The notes beneath the pieces are model-generated. The model was given only the letters and a program-made list of their open reading frames with translations. It did not search any database and was not told the DNA's origin. The translations under genes were made by a program, and so were the position numbers. Of a stretch of DNA of 64,000 nucleotides, positions 20,395 to 31,975 are shown piece by piece; positions within the stretch are counted from its first letter, which is position 1; the number at the start of each line of letters is the position of its first letter. Origin of the DNA: Pseudomonas frederiksbergensis (lineage in GTDB: Bacteria; Pseudomonadota; Gammaproteobacteria; Pseudomonadales; Pseudomonadaceae); NCBI RefSeq assembly GCF_000802155.2, contig NZ_JQGJ02000003.1, forward strand, positions 186,001-250,000, given 5' to 3'.

Positions 20395-20470
20395 CCCGAC
20401 GGGAGATGTTCACCCTGTGGGAGATGCCCCCCCTGTGGGCGAGCTTGCTCGCGATAGCGCTGGGTCAGCA
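20395..20470. repeat. Degenerate REP cluster
   Basis: Repeated CTCCCGACGGGAG, GTGGGAGATGCC and GTGGGCGAGCTTGCTCGCGATAGCG pieces look like nested, decayed REP ends. With the REP at 20250 and the terminator at 20534 they account for most of the 360-bp gap before fba. Confidence 0.55.
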
Positions 20471-20533
20471 GCAGGGATGTCGACTGACACAGTGCTATCA
20501 GAATCTGTGTGTATACACCCAAATCCCAAACAT

Positions 20534-20560
20534 AAAAAAACCCGCATCACTGCGGGTTTT
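20534..20560 (-). terminator. Rho-independent terminator of the fba operon
   Basis: AAACCCGCA, loop TCAC, TGCGGGTTT with A/T tracts on both sides; on the minus strand it ends in a T run (the A tract at 20534-20540). It lies 18 bp beyond the fba stop codon and may work in both directions. Confidence 0.85.
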
Positions 20561-20577
20561 CTCACAACGCTAAAACA

Positions 20578-21642
20578 TCAATTAACCTTAGCGTTCAACT
20601 CACCTTTCAAATACCGCTGATACATCGCTTCCAAAGAAATCGGCTTGATCTTGGAAGCATTACCCGCCGTACCAAACGCCTCATAACGCGCAATACACAC
20701 ATCCCGCATCGCCGTTACAGTCGCGCCAAAGAACTTGCGCGGGTCGAACTCGCTCGGGTTGGTCGCCATCAGGCGACGCATCGCACCGGTAGAAGCCAGA
20801 CGCAGGTCGGTGTCGATGTTGACCTTGCGCACGCCATACTTGATGCCTTCGACGATTTCCTCAACCGGCACGCCGTAGGTTTCCTTGATGTCGCCGCCGT
20901 ACTGGTTGATGATCGCCAGCCACTCCTGCGGCACCGACGAAGAACCGTGCATCACCAGGTGGGTGTTGGGAATGCGCTTGTGGATTTCCTTGATGCGATC
21001 GATCGCCAGCACGTCGCCGGTAGGCGGCTTGGTGAACTTGTAGGCGCCGTGGCTGGTGCCGATGGCGATGGCCAGGGCGTCGACCTGGGTTTTCTTGACG
21101 AAGTCCGCGGCTTCTTCCGGGTCGGTCAGCATCTGGCTGTGATCCAGCACGCCTTCGGCGCCGATGCCGTCTTCTTCGCCGGCCATGCCGGTTTCCAGCG
21201 AGCCCAGGCAACCCAGTTCACCTTCCACCGAGACGCCGCAGGCGTGGGCCATGGCGACGGTCTGCTGGGTCACGCGCACGTTGTATTCGTAGTCGGTCGG
21301 GGTCTTGCCGTCTTCGCCCAGGGAACCGTCCATCATCACCGAGCTGAAGCCCAATTGGATGGAGCGCTGGCAGACGTCAGGGCTGGTGCCGTGATCCTGG
21401 TGCATGCACACCGGGATGTGCGGGAACTCTTCGATCGCCGCCAGGATCAGGTGACGCAGGAATGGCGCGCCGGCGTATTTGCGGGCACCGGCCGAAGCCT
21501 GGACGATCACCGGGGAGTCAGTCTTGTCAGCGGCTTCCATGATGGCGCGCATCTGCTCAAGGTTGTTGACGTTAAAGGCTGGGACGCCGTAGCCGAACTC
21601 GGCTGCGTGGTCCAGCATCTGACGCATGCTGATAAGTGCCAT
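20578..21642 (-). CDS. fba: Fructose-1,6-bisphosphate aldolase, class II
   Basis: 354 residues. Cleaves or forms fructose 1,6-bisphosphate; in pseudomonads this chiefly serves gluconeogenesis. Class II features are clear: the zinc-binding [15 protein letters not shown] segment near residue 80-95, then [28 protein letters not shown] and [13 protein letters not shown]. The Calvin-type subclass length fits. The ATG at 21642 follows a GGGAGAG site. It is the last gene of the minus-strand tkt-epd-pgk-lipoprotein-fba block, ending at a strong terminator. Confidence 0.96.
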   Translation of the reverse strand: MALISMRQMLDHAAEFGYGVPAFNVNNLEQMRAIMEAADKTDSPVIVQASAGARKYAGAPFLRHLILAAIEEFPHIPVCMHQDHGTSPDVCQRSIQLGFSSVMMDGSLGEDGKTPTDYEYNVRVTQQTVAMAHACGVSVEGELGCLGSLETGMAGEEDGIGAEGVLDHSQMLTDPEEAADFVKKTQVDALAIAIGTSHGAYKFTKPPTGDVLAIDRIKEIHKRIPNTHLVMHGSSSVPQEWLAIINQYGGDIKETYGVPVEEIVEGIKYGVRKVNIDTDLRLASTGAMRRLMATNPSEFDPRKFFGATVTAMRDVCIARYEAFGTAGNASKIKPISLEAMYQRYLKGELNAKVN

Positions 21643-21779
21643 TGTGTGTATCTCTCCCGGTCGAGGGTCGTTAATCGTGCCAGCCTGCCGGAGCGGCGGC
21701 GGCTATTCAAGTCATTGCGGATCGGGGGTTGGCCCCGGCCCGCGTGTTCGGTGTCGCAAATCCAACGTCTTGCACAGAT

Positions 21780-21802
21780 CCCCGTGGGAGCGGGCCTGCG
21801 AT
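21780..21802. repeat. REP fragment
   Basis: CCCCGTGGGAGCGGGCCTGCGATG is a half REP element in the gap upstream of fba. The inverted partner is lost or too degraded to see. Confidence 0.4.
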
Positions 21803-21809
21803 GTGTCTG

Positions 21810-22145
21810 TTACTGCGCCCTGCAACCACGCCCAATCAGGTCATTGGTGGCGACCCAGTACACCAGGCCTTCCTCGCCCTTGACGTGCAGCGCCAGCATG
21901 TCATCGCTGTACAGCGAGCCTTCAGCGCCCGGCTCCAGCTTGAGCCGATAAACCTTCTCGGCGCCGCCCAAGCGTACATCGACTTCCTTGCGCGCAGCGT
22001 CGGTATAACGCCAGAGCACCTTGGCTTCGCTGTCACATGTCCAACTCGTCCAGCCCTCTGCAACGGGTTCGGACGACTGCAAAAACCCCAGTTGCGAGCA
22101 ACCGGCCAACAATGCCAACGCCATGACGGCGACAAAGCCTTTCAT
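21810..22145 (-). CDS. MliC-like lipoprotein (C-type lysozyme inhibitor fold)
   Basis: 111 residues. The signal MKGFVAVMALALLAGC ends in a lipobox, placing Cys16 as the lipidated residue. The mature domain has a WTCDSEAKVLWRY strand, a YRLKLEPGAEGSLYSDD block and a final GRGC cysteine; the two cysteines and strand pattern resemble the MliC/PliC family that protects against host lysozyme. The match is by pattern, so the lysozyme role is tentative. It sits between fba and another small lipoprotein inside a carbon-metabolism operon, an unexpected place. Confidence 0.65.
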   Translation of the reverse strand: MKGFVAVMALALLAGCSQLGFLQSSEPVAEGWTSWTCDSEAKVLWRYTDAARKEVDVRLGGAEKVYRLKLEPGAEGSLYSDDMLALHVKGEEGLVYWVATNDLIGRGCRAQ

Positions 22146-22202
22146 CCGTGTTCCCCAACCGACGGCGCAGGCCGCCGGCCTTGAGTTAATGAGTCTGACC
22201 CG

Positions 22203-22427
22203 TCAAGGGCAACCATGTTCCTTGACCGGCGCTTGCGTCTCGTATTTATCCAGGCCATCCGGCCCGGAGCGCTTGTTCAGCACCGGATTGGTCTCGGCCT
22301 GCCAGTCAGCCTGGTAGCAACCTTCCTCGGGCGCGGGCGCCGTATCATCCGGCGCCGTGCCTTTCGGGCTGCTGGAACAGGCGACCAGCAACGTCGCGGC
22401 CATCAGCGCCATGAACGTCTTGACCAT
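22203..22427 (-). CDS. Small outer-membrane lipoprotein, unknown function
   Basis: 74 residues starting MVKTFMALMAATLLVAC with a lipobox (LLVAC) and Cys17 as first mature residue. The mature peptide is short, polar and proline-rich, with two more cysteines (EEGCYQADW and a terminal HGCP). The AAGGAG site lies 7 bases before the ATG. No family recognised. It is in line with pgk upstream and the MliC-like gene downstream, so it is probably cotranscribed. Confidence 0.7.
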   Translation of the reverse strand: MVKTFMALMAATLLVACSSSPKGTAPDDTAPAPEEGCYQADWQAETNPVLNKRSGPDGLDKYETQAPVKEHGCP

Positions 22428-22458
22428 CGGAACACTCCTTTGCCTGGTCAACGTCGCC

Positions 22459-23622
22459 TCAGGCCTTGGCCCGGCTTTCCAGGACTTCCACGGCTGGCAG
22501 CACTTTGCCCTCGACGAATTCGAGGAACGCGCCACCGCCGGTAGAAATGTAGGAGATCTGCTCGGCTACGCCATATTTATCGATGGCCGCCAGGGTGTCG
22601 CCGCCGCCTGCGATGGAAAATGCTGCGCTTTCTGCAATGGCCTGCGCCAGTACCTTGGTGCCGTTGCCGAACTGGTCGAACTCGAACACGCCGACCGGAC
22701 CGTTCCACAGGATGGTCTTGGAGGATTTCAGCAGTTCGGCGAAGTTGGCTGCGGTTTGCGGACCGATGTCGAGGATCATATCGTCCTCGGCCACATCGGC
22801 AATCAGCTTGACGGTGGCGGTGGCGCTTTCGGCGAATTCCTTGGCGACGACCACGTCCACCGGCAACGGTACGCTGACCTTGGCGGCGATTTCACGGGCG
22901 GTGTCCAGCAGGTCCGGCTCGTACAGCGATTTGCCGACCGGGTGACCAGCGGCTGCGAGGAAAGTGTTGGCGATGCCGCCACCGACGATCAACTGGTTGC
23001 AGACCTGGCTCAGGCTGTTGAGCACGTCCAGCTTGGTGGAAACCTTGGAGCCGGCGACGATGGCCGCCATCGGTTGGGCGGGAGAACCCAGGGCCTTGCC
23101 CAGCGCTTCCAACTCAGCCGCAAGCAGCGGGCCGGCGGCGGCGACTTTGGCGAATTTCGCCACACCGTGGGTCGAGCCCTCGGCGCGGTGCGCGGTGCCG
23201 AAGGCGTCCATCACGAACACGTCGCACAGGGCAGCGTATTGCTGGGCCAGTTCATCGGCGTTCTTTTTCTCGCCCTTGTTGAAGCGCACGTTTTCGAACA
23301 GCACGACATCACCGGCCTTGACGTCGACACCGCCCAGGTAATCGGCCACCAGTGGCACGTCACGGCCCAAGGCCTTGCTCAGGTAATCGGCGACAGGCTT
23401 TAGGCTGTTCTCGGCGGAGAACTCGCCCTCGGTCGGACGGCCCAGGTGCGAGCAGACCATCACCGCCGCGCCTTTTTCCAGGGCCAGCTTGATGGTCGGC
23501 AGCGAGGCCAGGATGCGCGCGTCGCTGGTGACGACACCGTCCTTGACGGGGACGTTGAGGTCTTCGCGGATCAGTACGCGCTTACCTTGCAGATCGAGGT
23601 CGGACATCTTCAACACGGTCAT
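22459..23622 (-). CDS. pgk: Phosphoglycerate kinase
   Basis: 387 residues, the standard length. Transfers phosphate between 1,3-bisphosphoglycerate and ADP. Motifs: [16 protein letters not shown] at the N-terminus, SHLGRP, LLFENVRF-like [19 protein letters not shown]-equivalent AGSKVSTK, and the C-terminal nucleotide loop GGGDT. Start [11 protein letters not shown] at 23622 is taken; three more codons upstream are open but unusual. Between epd upstream and the two lipoproteins downstream. Confidence 0.97.
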   Translation of the reverse strand: MTVLKMSDLDLQGKRVLIREDLNVPVKDGVVTSDARILASLPTIKLALEKGAAVMVCSHLGRPTEGEFSAENSLKPVADYLSKALGRDVPLVADYLGGVDVKAGDVVLFENVRFNKGEKKNADELAQQYAALCDVFVMDAFGTAHRAEGSTHGVAKFAKVAAAGPLLAAELEALGKALGSPAQPMAAIVAGSKVSTKLDVLNSLSQVCNQLIVGGGIANTFLAAAGHPVGKSLYEPDLLDTAREIAAKVSVPLPVDVVVAKEFAESATATVKLIADVAEDDMILDIGPQTAANFAELLKSSKTILWNGPVGVFEFDQFGNGTKVLAQAIAESAAFSIAGGGDTLAAIDKYGVAEQISYISTGGGAFLEFVEGKVLPAVEVLESRAKA

Positions 23623-23646
23623 GGGTCGCAATTCCTGGGTAACTGT

Positions 23647-24702
23647 TTAGAGAGCAGGTTTATTGGAAGCTGTTTGCAGGTAGTGCTCGGCAACGTCCAG
23701 CATTCGATTGGCAAAACCCCATTCGTTGTCGAACCAGGCCAGGATATTCACAAGCCTCGGCCCGGAAACGCGGGTCTGGCTGGCATCGACGATGGCCGAA
23801 TGTGGGTCGTGGTTAAAATCACAGCTGGCATGAGGCAACTCGGTATAGGCCAATAAGCCTTTTAGCGGGCCGCGGGAGGCGGCTTCGCGCAGGATCCGGT
23901 TGACCTCGGTGGCGTCGGTATCGCTCACGGTCTGCATCGTGATGTCGAGGCAGGACACGTTGACCGTCGGCACCCGCACGGCTTTGGCCTGAATTCGCCC
24001 GGCAAGTTCCGGCAGCAGCCTTTCTATGCCACGCGCCAGACCAGTGGACACCGGAATCACCGACTGGAAGGCCGAGCGGGTACGCCGCAGGTCCTCATGG
24101 TGATAGGCGTCGATCACCGGTTGGTCGTTCATTGCCGAGTGGATCGTGGTAATGGACACGTATTCCAGGCCGATGGCCTGGTCCAGCAGTCGCAACAGCG
24201 GCACGCCGCAGTTGGTGGTGCAGGACGCGTTGGAGACCAGCAACTCTTCGCCGGTCAGGCAATCCTGGTTCACGCCATAGACAATGGTGGCATCCACGTC
24301 CGCTTCACTGGCCATCGGCTGGGAAAACAGCACCCGTGGCGCGCCCGCCGCAATGAAGCGTTGGCCATCGTCGCGAGTGTTATAGGCGCCGGAGCACTCA
24401 AGCACCAGATCGACGCCCAGCGACGCCCAATCGATGCCTTCGGGGGTGGCACTGCGCAGGACCTTCACGCAGTCGCCATTGATATGCAGACAATCGCCCT
24501 CGACCCGCACTTCGCCCGGGAACCGGCCGTGGGTGGAGTCAAAGCGTGTCAGGTATTCGATGCTGGCCATGTCAGCCAGATCGTTGATGGCCACGATCTC
24601 GAACCCAGCCTTCGCCCCTCGCTCGAACAACGCACGCAAGACGCAACGACCAATGCGGCCGTAGCCGTTGAGTGCAACTTTGTAGCGACGCGGTTGGGGC
24701 AT
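23647..24702 (-). CDS. epd: D-erythrose-4-phosphate dehydrogenase Epd (GapB type)
   Basis: 351 residues of the glyceraldehyde-phosphate dehydrogenase fold. NAD-binding NGYGRIGRCVLRAL at the N-terminus and catalytic Cys in SNASCTTNC near residue 157. The surroundings (between tkt, which makes erythrose 4-phosphate, and pgk) and the substitutions relative to GapA favour Epd, which makes 4-phosphoerythronate for pyridoxal phosphate synthesis. A glycolytic role cannot be excluded by sequence alone. 24 bp separate it from pgk. Confidence 0.9.
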   Translation of the reverse strand: MPQPRRYKVALNGYGRIGRCVLRALFERGAKAGFEIVAINDLADMASIEYLTRFDSTHGRFPGEVRVEGDCLHINGDCVKVLRSATPEGIDWASLGVDLVLECSGAYNTRDDGQRFIAAGAPRVLFSQPMASEADVDATIVYGVNQDCLTGEELLVSNASCTTNCGVPLLRLLDQAIGLEYVSITTIHSAMNDQPVIDAYHHEDLRRTRSAFQSVIPVSTGLARGIERLLPELAGRIQAKAVRVPTVNVSCLDITMQTVSDTDATEVNRILREAASRGPLKGLLAYTELPHASCDFNHDPHSAIVDASQTRVSGPRLVNILAWFDNEWGFANRMLDVAEHYLQTASNKPAL

Positions 24703-24758
24703 GGGGGTTCTCTGACCTGTGAGTCCATTTAAGGCTACGGTGCCTGAACCGCCGCTAT

Positions 24759-24830
24759 CACAAGCAAGCTCGCCCCCACAGGGTCCGTTGAAAAACCTTG
24801 TGGGAGCGAGCTTGCTCGCGAGGGCGCCGG
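24759..24830. repeat. REPIN between tkt and epd
   Basis: CAAGCAAGCTCGCCCCCACAGGG and GTGGGAGCGAGCTTGCTCGCGAGGGCG are inverted REP ends of about 25 bp separated by a short spacer. The hairpin lies in the 144-bp gap and could uncouple expression of tkt from epd. Confidence 0.75.
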
Positions 24831-24846
24831 AGACAACCTATGCGGA

Positions 24847-26844
24847 TCAGTCTTCCAGCAGCTCTTCAGCCTGCCCCAGGATGTTATCCAGGGTGAAGCC
24901 GAATTCCTCGAACAGCGCTGACGCAGGGGCCGATTCGCCATAGGTGGTCATGCCGATCACGCGACCTTCCAGGCCTACGTACTTGTACCAGTAGTCGGCA
25001 TGGGCGGCTTCGATGGCGATCCGCGCGCTGACTTGCAGCGGCAACACTGCTTGCTTGTAGCCGGCGTCCTGGGCGTCGAACACGCTGGTGCATGGCATGG
25101 ACACCACGCGCACGTTGCGGCCCTGCTCGGTCAGCTTGTCGTAGGCCTGGACGGCCAGGCCGACTTCCGAACCAGTGGCGATCAGGATCAGCTCAGGTTC
25201 GCCGATGCAATCCTTGAGCACGTAGCCGCCACGGCTGATGTCGCCGATCTGGCCGGCATCGCGGGTTTGATGCTGCAGGTTCTGGCGGGAGAAGATCAGC
25301 GCCGACGGGCCATCATTACGCTCGATGGCGTATTTCCAGGCCACCGCCGATTCCACGGCGTCGCACGGGCGCCAGGTATCCAGGTTCGGTGTGCAGCGCA
25401 GGCTCGCCAGTTGCTCGATCGGCTGGTGCGTCGGGCCGTCTTCGCCCAGGCCGATGGAGTCGTGGGTGAACACATACAGGATGCGTTTCTTCATCAGGGC
25501 CGACATGCGCACCGCGTTGCGGGCGTATTCCATGAACATCAGGAAGGTCGCGCCGTAAGGCACCAGGCCACCGTGCAGGGCGACACCGTTCATGATCGCG
25601 CTCATGCCGAACTCGCGAACGCCGTAGTACATGTAGTTGCCGCTGGCGTCTTCGGCCGTTACACCCTTGCAGCCTTTCCACAGGGTCAGGTTGGAACCGG
25701 CCAGGTCGGCCGAACCGCCCAGCAGTTCCGGCAGCAGCGGACCAAAGGCATTCAAGGTGTTCTGGCTGGCCTTGCGGCTGGCGATGGTTTCGCCCTTGGC
25801 GGCAACCTCGGCAATGTAGGCAGAAGCTTTTTCGGCGAAGTCGGCTGGCAGTTCGCCGCTGAGGCGACGCACCAGCTCGTTGGCCAGTTCAGGGAATTCG
25901 GCGGAATAGGCGGCAAAGCGCTGGTCCCACTCGGCTTCGGCGGCGCGGCCTTTTTCCTTGGCGTCCCATTCGGCATAGATGTCGGCCGGGATTTCGAAAG
26001 GCCCGTGCTCCCACTTCAGCGCGGCACGGGTCAGGGCGATTTCCTCGGCGCCCAATGGCGCGCCGTGGCAGTCTTCCTTGCCCTGCTTGTTCGGCGAACC
26101 GAAACCGATGGTGGTCTTGCAGCAGATCAAGGTTGGCTGCGCGCTCTTGCGGGCCGTCTCGATGGCGATCTTGATTTCTTCCGGGTCGTGACCGTCGACG
26201 TTGCGGATCACCAGCCAGTTGTAGGCTTCGAAACGCTTGGGCGTGTCATCGGTAAACCAACCTTCGACTTCGCCGTCGATGGAGATGCCGTTGTCGTCGT
26301 AGAAGGCGATCAGCTTGTTCAGGCCCAGGGTACCGGCCAGGGAAGCGACTTCGTGGGAAATGCCTTCCATCATGCAGCCATCACCCAGGAACACGTATGT
26401 GTGGTGGTCGACAACGTCATGACCTGGGCGGTTGAACTGCGCTGCCAGGACCTTTTCCGCCAGGGCGAAGCCCACGGCGTTGGCCAGGCCTTGGCCCAGC
26501 GGACCGGTGGTGGTTTCCACGCCTGGGGTATAGCCATATTCCGGGTGGCCCGGGGTGCGGCTGTGCAGCTGACGGAAATTCTTCAGGTCATCGATCGACA
26601 GGTCATAGCCGGTCAGGTGCAGCAGCGAGTAGATCAACATCGAGCCGTGGCCGTTGGACAGCACGAAGCGGTCACGGTCGGCGAACGAAGGGTTGCTCGG
26701 GTTGTGCTTGAGGTAGTCGCGCCAAAGCACCTCGGCGATATCCGCCATACCCATGGGGGCGCCGGGATGGCCGCTGTTGGCTTTTTGCACGGCATCCATG
26801 CTGAGGGCACGAATGGCATTGGCACGCTCACGACGGCTGGGCAT
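24847..26844 (-). CDS. tkt: Transketolase
   Basis: 665 residues. Thiamine-diphosphate enzyme of the pentose phosphate pathway, moving two-carbon units between ketoses and aldoses. Motifs: [18 protein letters not shown] near the start, [18 protein letters not shown] (ThDP-binding GDG), the [13 protein letters not shown] segment with catalytic residues, and a C-terminal domain. The start [14 protein letters not shown] at 26844 follows an AGGAGA site; the open frame extends 16 codons further up without one. First gene of the tkt-epd-pgk-fba block. Confidence 0.97.
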   Translation of the reverse strand: MPSRRERANAIRALSMDAVQKANSGHPGAPMGMADIAEVLWRDYLKHNPSNPSFADRDRFVLSNGHGSMLIYSLLHLTGYDLSIDDLKNFRQLHSRTPGHPEYGYTPGVETTTGPLGQGLANAVGFALAEKVLAAQFNRPGHDVVDHHTYVFLGDGCMMEGISHEVASLAGTLGLNKLIAFYDDNGISIDGEVEGWFTDDTPKRFEAYNWLVIRNVDGHDPEEIKIAIETARKSAQPTLICCKTTIGFGSPNKQGKEDCHGAPLGAEEIALTRAALKWEHGPFEIPADIYAEWDAKEKGRAAEAEWDQRFAAYSAEFPELANELVRRLSGELPADFAEKASAYIAEVAAKGETIASRKASQNTLNAFGPLLPELLGGSADLAGSNLTLWKGCKGVTAEDASGNYMYYGVREFGMSAIMNGVALHGGLVPYGATFLMFMEYARNAVRMSALMKKRILYVFTHDSIGLGEDGPTHQPIEQLASLRCTPNLDTWRPCDAVESAVAWKYAIERNDGPSALIFSRQNLQHQTRDAGQIGDISRGGYVLKDCIGEPELILIATGSEVGLAVQAYDKLTEQGRNVRVVSMPCTSVFDAQDAGYKQAVLPLQVSARIAIEAAHADYWYKYVGLEGRVIGMTTYGESAPASALFEEFGFTLDNILGQAEELLED

Positions 26845-27036
26845 CGCTGATCTCCTGGGTTTTGAATAACGAAACTGAAAAAAGGCGAGCATTTTCCCTC
26901 ACCCACCCGCCCCGGGGCAATCAGATACTCGTCCAAAGGCGATATTTGCGGCGGATAAACCCCCATCGGCCAGGTGAAACCTTTCCGCTGATGGTGGATA
27001 GAGTCAAGCACACCCGAGGAAGTGCCATTTATCGAC

Positions 27037-27060
27037 CAATATCAAAACTTTTTGATATTG
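27037..27060. promoter_or_regulatory. Perfect 24-bp palindrome, likely operator
   Basis: Arms CAATATCAAAA (27037-27047) and TTTTGATATTG (27050-27060) around a CT centre match exactly. It is AT-rich against a GC-rich background and lies 39 bp before the ATG of the ArsR-type regulator, where autoregulatory ArsR sites are usually found. The adjacent 3' sequence TTGCGA (27064-27069), 17 bases, TAGACT (27087-27092) could be a promoter whose transcript would start almost at the ATG. Confidence 0.65.
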
Positions 27061-27099
27061 ACCTTGCGATGCGCCAGACCCGTCACTAGACTGCCGCCC

Positions 27100-28095
27100 A
27101 TGAATTTACGCGTGCCTTCCATTCGCCATGATGACAGCGATGAACTGGCGGCCCTTTGCAAGGCCGGCGGCGATCCGTTGCGGCTCAATGTATTGCGCGC
27201 CCTGGCCAACGACTCATTCGGGGTATTGGAACTGGCGCAGATCTTCGGCATCGGCCAGTCAGGCATGAGTCATCACCTCAAGGTACTGGCCCAGGCCGAC
27301 CTGGTGGCGACGCGGCGCGAAGGCAATGCGATTTTCTACCGGCGCGCCCTGCCCCACAGCGACCTGCTGGGTGGCAAACTGCACGCCGCGCTGCTTGAGG
27401 AAGTGGACGAGCTGGACCTGCCGATGGAGGTGCAGGACCGCATCGCCCAGGTCCACGGGCAACGTGCCGCCGCCAGCCAGGATTTTTTCGCACGGGTCGC
27501 CGAGAAATTTCGCGCCCAGCAGGACCTGATCGCCGGGCTGCCGCAATACCGTGATAGCGTCGTGGCGCTGCTCGACAAGCTGAGCTTCGAGCCCTGCGCC
27601 ACGGCGATGGAAGTCGGCCCCGGCGACGGCGCTTTCCTGCCGGAACTGGCGCGACGCTTCAGCCAGGTGACGGCGCTGGACAACAGCCCGGCCATGCTCG
27701 AACTGGCCCGCCAGGTGTGCGAGCGCCAATCCCTGGCTAATGTCAGCCTGCAACTGGCCGATGCCCTGAACGGCGTAGGCCTGCGAGCCGATTGCGTTGT
27801 ATTGAACATGGTACTTCACCATTTTGCCGCACCGGCCGATGCGCTCAAGCACATGGCCAACCTGCTGCAACCGGGCGGTAGCCTGTTGGTGACAGAGTTA
27901 TGCAGCCACAACCAGAGTTGGGCCAAGGAGGCCTGCGGTGATCTCTGGCTGGGGTTTGAACAGGACGATCTGGCCCGTTGGGCCACCGCTGCGGGTCTCG
28001 TGCCCGGGGAAAGCCTCTATGTAGGCTTACGTAATGGTTTCCAGATTCAGGTCCGCCATTTTCAGCGGCCGGCTGGCGACACTCACCATCGGTAA
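27100..28095 (+). CDS. ArsR-type HTH fused to SAM-dependent methyltransferase
   Basis: 331 residues. Residues about 10-95 form an ArsR winged helix (LELAQIFGIGQSGMSHHLKVLAQADLVATRREGN). Residues about 160-320 form a class I methyltransferase with the SAM motif MEVGPGDGAFLPELA and NMVLHHFAAPADALKHMANLLQPGG. Only 19 bp separate it from metK, so it probably senses SAM or S-adenosylhomocysteine and controls the methionine cycle, similar in role to the ArsR-family SahR regulators. Whether the second domain still methylates anything is unknown. No ribosome site precedes the ATG, which fits a leaderless or weakly translated message. Confidence 0.82.
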   Translation: MNLRVPSIRHDDSDELAALCKAGGDPLRLNVLRALANDSFGVLELAQIFGIGQSGMSHHLKVLAQADLVATRREGNAIFYRRALPHSDLLGGKLHAALLEEVDELDLPMEVQDRIAQVHGQRAAASQDFFARVAEKFRAQQDLIAGLPQYRDSVVALLDKLSFEPCATAMEVGPGDGAFLPELARRFSQVTALDNSPAMLELARQVCERQSLANVSLQLADALNGVGLRADCVVLNMVLHHFAAPADALKHMANLLQPGGSLLVTELCSHNQSWAKEACGDLWLGFEQDDLARWATAAGLVPGESLYVGLRNGFQIQVRHFQRPAGDTHHR

Positions 28096-28114
28096 CTTGT
28101 AGGAAAACATCGAG

Positions 28115-29305
28115 ATGAGCGAATACTCCCTTTTCACCTCCGAGTCCGTGTCTGAAGGGCATCCGGACAAAATCGCCGACCAGATTTCTGATGCGGTGCT
28201 GGACGCCATCATTGCTGAAGACAAGTTCGCCCGGGTGGCGTGCGAGACTCTGGTGAAAACGGGCGTGGCGATCATCGCCGGCGAAGTCACCACTTCGGCC
28301 TGGGTCGACCTGGAACAGATCGTTCGCGATGTGATCCTGGGCATCGGCTACAACAGCTCCGACGTCGGCTTCGACGGCGCGACCTGCGGCGTGATGAACA
28401 TCATCGGCAAGCAGTCCCCGGACATCAACCAGGGCGTTGACCGCGCCAAGCCGGAAGACCAGGGCGCGGGCGACCAGGGCCTGATGTTCGGCTACGCCAG
28501 CAACGAAACCGACGTGCTGATGCCGGCCCCGATCACCTTCTCGCACCAGTTGGTCCAGCGCCAGGCCGAGGCTCGCAAATCCGGCCTGCTGCCTTGGCTG
28601 CGCCCGGACGCCAAGTCGCAAGTGACCTGCCGCTACGAAGGCGGCAAGGTCGTTGGCATCGACGCCGTCGTGCTGTCGACCCAGCACAACCCGGAAGTGT
28701 CCTACAAGGACCTGCGCGAAGGCGTGATGGAGCTGATCGTCAAGCACGTGCTGCCTGCCGAATTGCTGTCCAAGGACACCCAGTTCCACATCAACCCGAC
28801 TGGCCAGTTCATCATTGGCGGCCCGGTCGGCGACTGCGGCCTGACCGGCCGCAAGATCATTGTCGACAGCTACGGCGGCATGGCCCGTCACGGCGGCGGC
28901 GCGTTCTCCGGCAAGGATCCATCCAAGGTTGACCGTTCGGCGGCCTACGCCGGTCGTTATGTCGCCAAGAACATCGTTGCCGCCGGCCTGGCCGAGCGCT
29001 GCGAGATCCAGGTGTCCTACGCCATCGGCGTCGCCCAGCCTACGTCCATCTCGCTGAATACCTTCGGCACCGGCAAGATTGGCGACGACAAGATCATCCA
29101 GCTGGTGCGTGAAGTGTTCGACCTGCGTCCGTACGCGATCACCACCATGCTCGACCTGCTGCACCCGATGTACCAGGACACCGCAGCCTACGGCCACTTC
29201 GGTCGCACGCCGCAGACCAAGACCGTGGGCGACGACACCTTCACCACGTTCACCTGGGAAAAAACCGACCGCGCCGACGCCCTGCGCGCCGCTGCCGGCC
29301 TGTAA
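28115..29305 (+). CDS. metK: S-adenosylmethionine synthetase
   Basis: 396 residues, the standard length. Makes SAM from methionine and ATP. Signatures: [18 protein letters not shown] near residue 13-30, [16 protein letters not shown] near 118-135, and [19 protein letters not shown] near 265-280. Second gene of the regulator-metK unit. A strong terminator follows 20 bp after the stop. Confidence 0.98.
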   Translation: MSEYSLFTSESVSEGHPDKIADQISDAVLDAIIAEDKFARVACETLVKTGVAIIAGEVTTSAWVDLEQIVRDVILGIGYNSSDVGFDGATCGVMNIIGKQSPDINQGVDRAKPEDQGAGDQGLMFGYASNETDVLMPAPITFSHQLVQRQAEARKSGLLPWLRPDAKSQVTCRYEGGKVVGIDAVVLSTQHNPEVSYKDLREGVMELIVKHVLPAELLSKDTQFHINPTGQFIIGGPVGDCGLTGRKIIVDSYGGMARHGGGAFSGKDPSKVDRSAAYAGRYVAKNIVAAGLAERCEIQVSYAIGVAQPTSISLNTFGTGKIGDDKIIQLVREVFDLRPYAITTMLDLLHPMYQDTAAYGHFGRTPQTKTVGDDTFTTFTWEKTDRADALRAAAGL

Positions 29306-29319
29306 TACCCGCCGCGATG

Positions 29320-29360
29320 AAAAAGCCCCTGGCGATGCAGAGTCGCCAGGGGCTTTTTTT
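29320..29360 (+). terminator. Rho-independent terminator after metK
   Basis: Eleven-base arms GCCCCTGGCGA (29325-29335) and TCGCCAGGGGC (29343-29353) with a seven-base loop, followed by seven T. The A run at 29320-29324 makes it usable for the convergent LysE gene too. Confidence 0.93.
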
Positions 29361-29383
29361 CGCCTTTATGGCGAGAGGTGCTG

Positions 29384-30004
29384 CTACGTTCGCCGCGCCA
29401 CCAACAAGAACGAAGCCGCGCTCGCCAACAGCCCCGCACACATCCGATTGAACAAGCGCTTGCCGCTTGGCCGTGCAAACAGTCGCCGCGCATAAATTCC
29501 CATATAGCAGTACAAGCCGATCGCCACGCACTCCAGGGCCAGGAACAGCCCGCCCAATACGGCGAACTGTTGGGTGACGGTGCCCGCACGATCAACGAAC
29601 TGCGGCAAGAAAGCGGTAAACAACAGAATCGCCTTGGGATTGCCGATCGCCACCAGGAACTCCTGGCGCGCCAGGCTGGCCATGCTCATGGAAACGGTCG
29701 CCGCCTCGCCCCCGGACTCGGGCTGCGCACGCCACAACTGCACGGCGAGATAAAACAGATAGCCGGCACCAACCAGCTTGATGCACAGGAATAACAATTC
29801 CGAGGTGTGCAACACGGCGGTCAGCCCCACCGCTGCCAAGGTAATCATGATTGCAAATGCCAGCAGTCGACCGATACCGCCGCTGCACGCTCTGACAAAG
29901 CCATAACGCGAGGCATTGCTGATGGACAGCAGGTTGTTCGGGCCTGGCGCCATGTTTAGCGCAAAGCAGGCCGGGATGAAGACAGCGAGTGTCGTCAGGT
30001 CCAT
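29384..30004 (-). CDS. LysE/RhtB-family amino-acid exporter
   Basis: 206 residues with about six hydrophobic helices. The family motif at the N-terminus is FIPACFALNMAPGPNNLLSISNASRYG, and GNPKAILLFTAFLPQFVD in the middle is equally typical. Such proteins export amino acids or their analogues across the inner membrane by proton exchange. Start MDLTTLAVF at 30004 is the usual family start. Substrate not predictable. Confidence 0.88.
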   Translation of the reverse strand: MDLTTLAVFIPACFALNMAPGPNNLLSISNASRYGFVRACSGGIGRLLAFAIMITLAAVGLTAVLHTSELLFLCIKLVGAGYLFYLAVQLWRAQPESGGEAATVSMSMASLARQEFLVAIGNPKAILLFTAFLPQFVDRAGTVTQQFAVLGGLFLALECVAIGLYCYMGIYARRLFARPSGKRLFNRMCAGLLASAASFLLVARRT

Positions 30005-30177
30005 CGGTTGCACTCCTGGCATATCGGATCGAGCGTCCATTCTGCACCGGCCAACGACGTGTTCAAGGGACAGTTGTGCAACCAAATCGCCTTGGACTGT
30101 ACCGTCCGCACTTCGCCTTCAGGTTTCGCAAAACCCGGTAACCCTCTGGGTCTCGCATCTTTTCGCACAGTGGCTAG

Positions 30178-31884
<1,707 letters not shown>

Positions 31885-31975
31885 ATCATCCTGGGGCGGT
31901 TGAACCCAAAGGGCGGAAACGCGTTCCAACAGCGCATCGACACAGACCGCCCGCAAGTCTTTATACGGAGTTGCT

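Noticed and set aside
25000..26850. 616-codon plus-strand frame across tkt
   Set aside because: Antisense shadow of transketolase with no recognisable protein motifs.
28096..28114. SAM riboswitch before metK
   Set aside because: Only 19 bp separate it from the upstream gene; no room for an aptamer.
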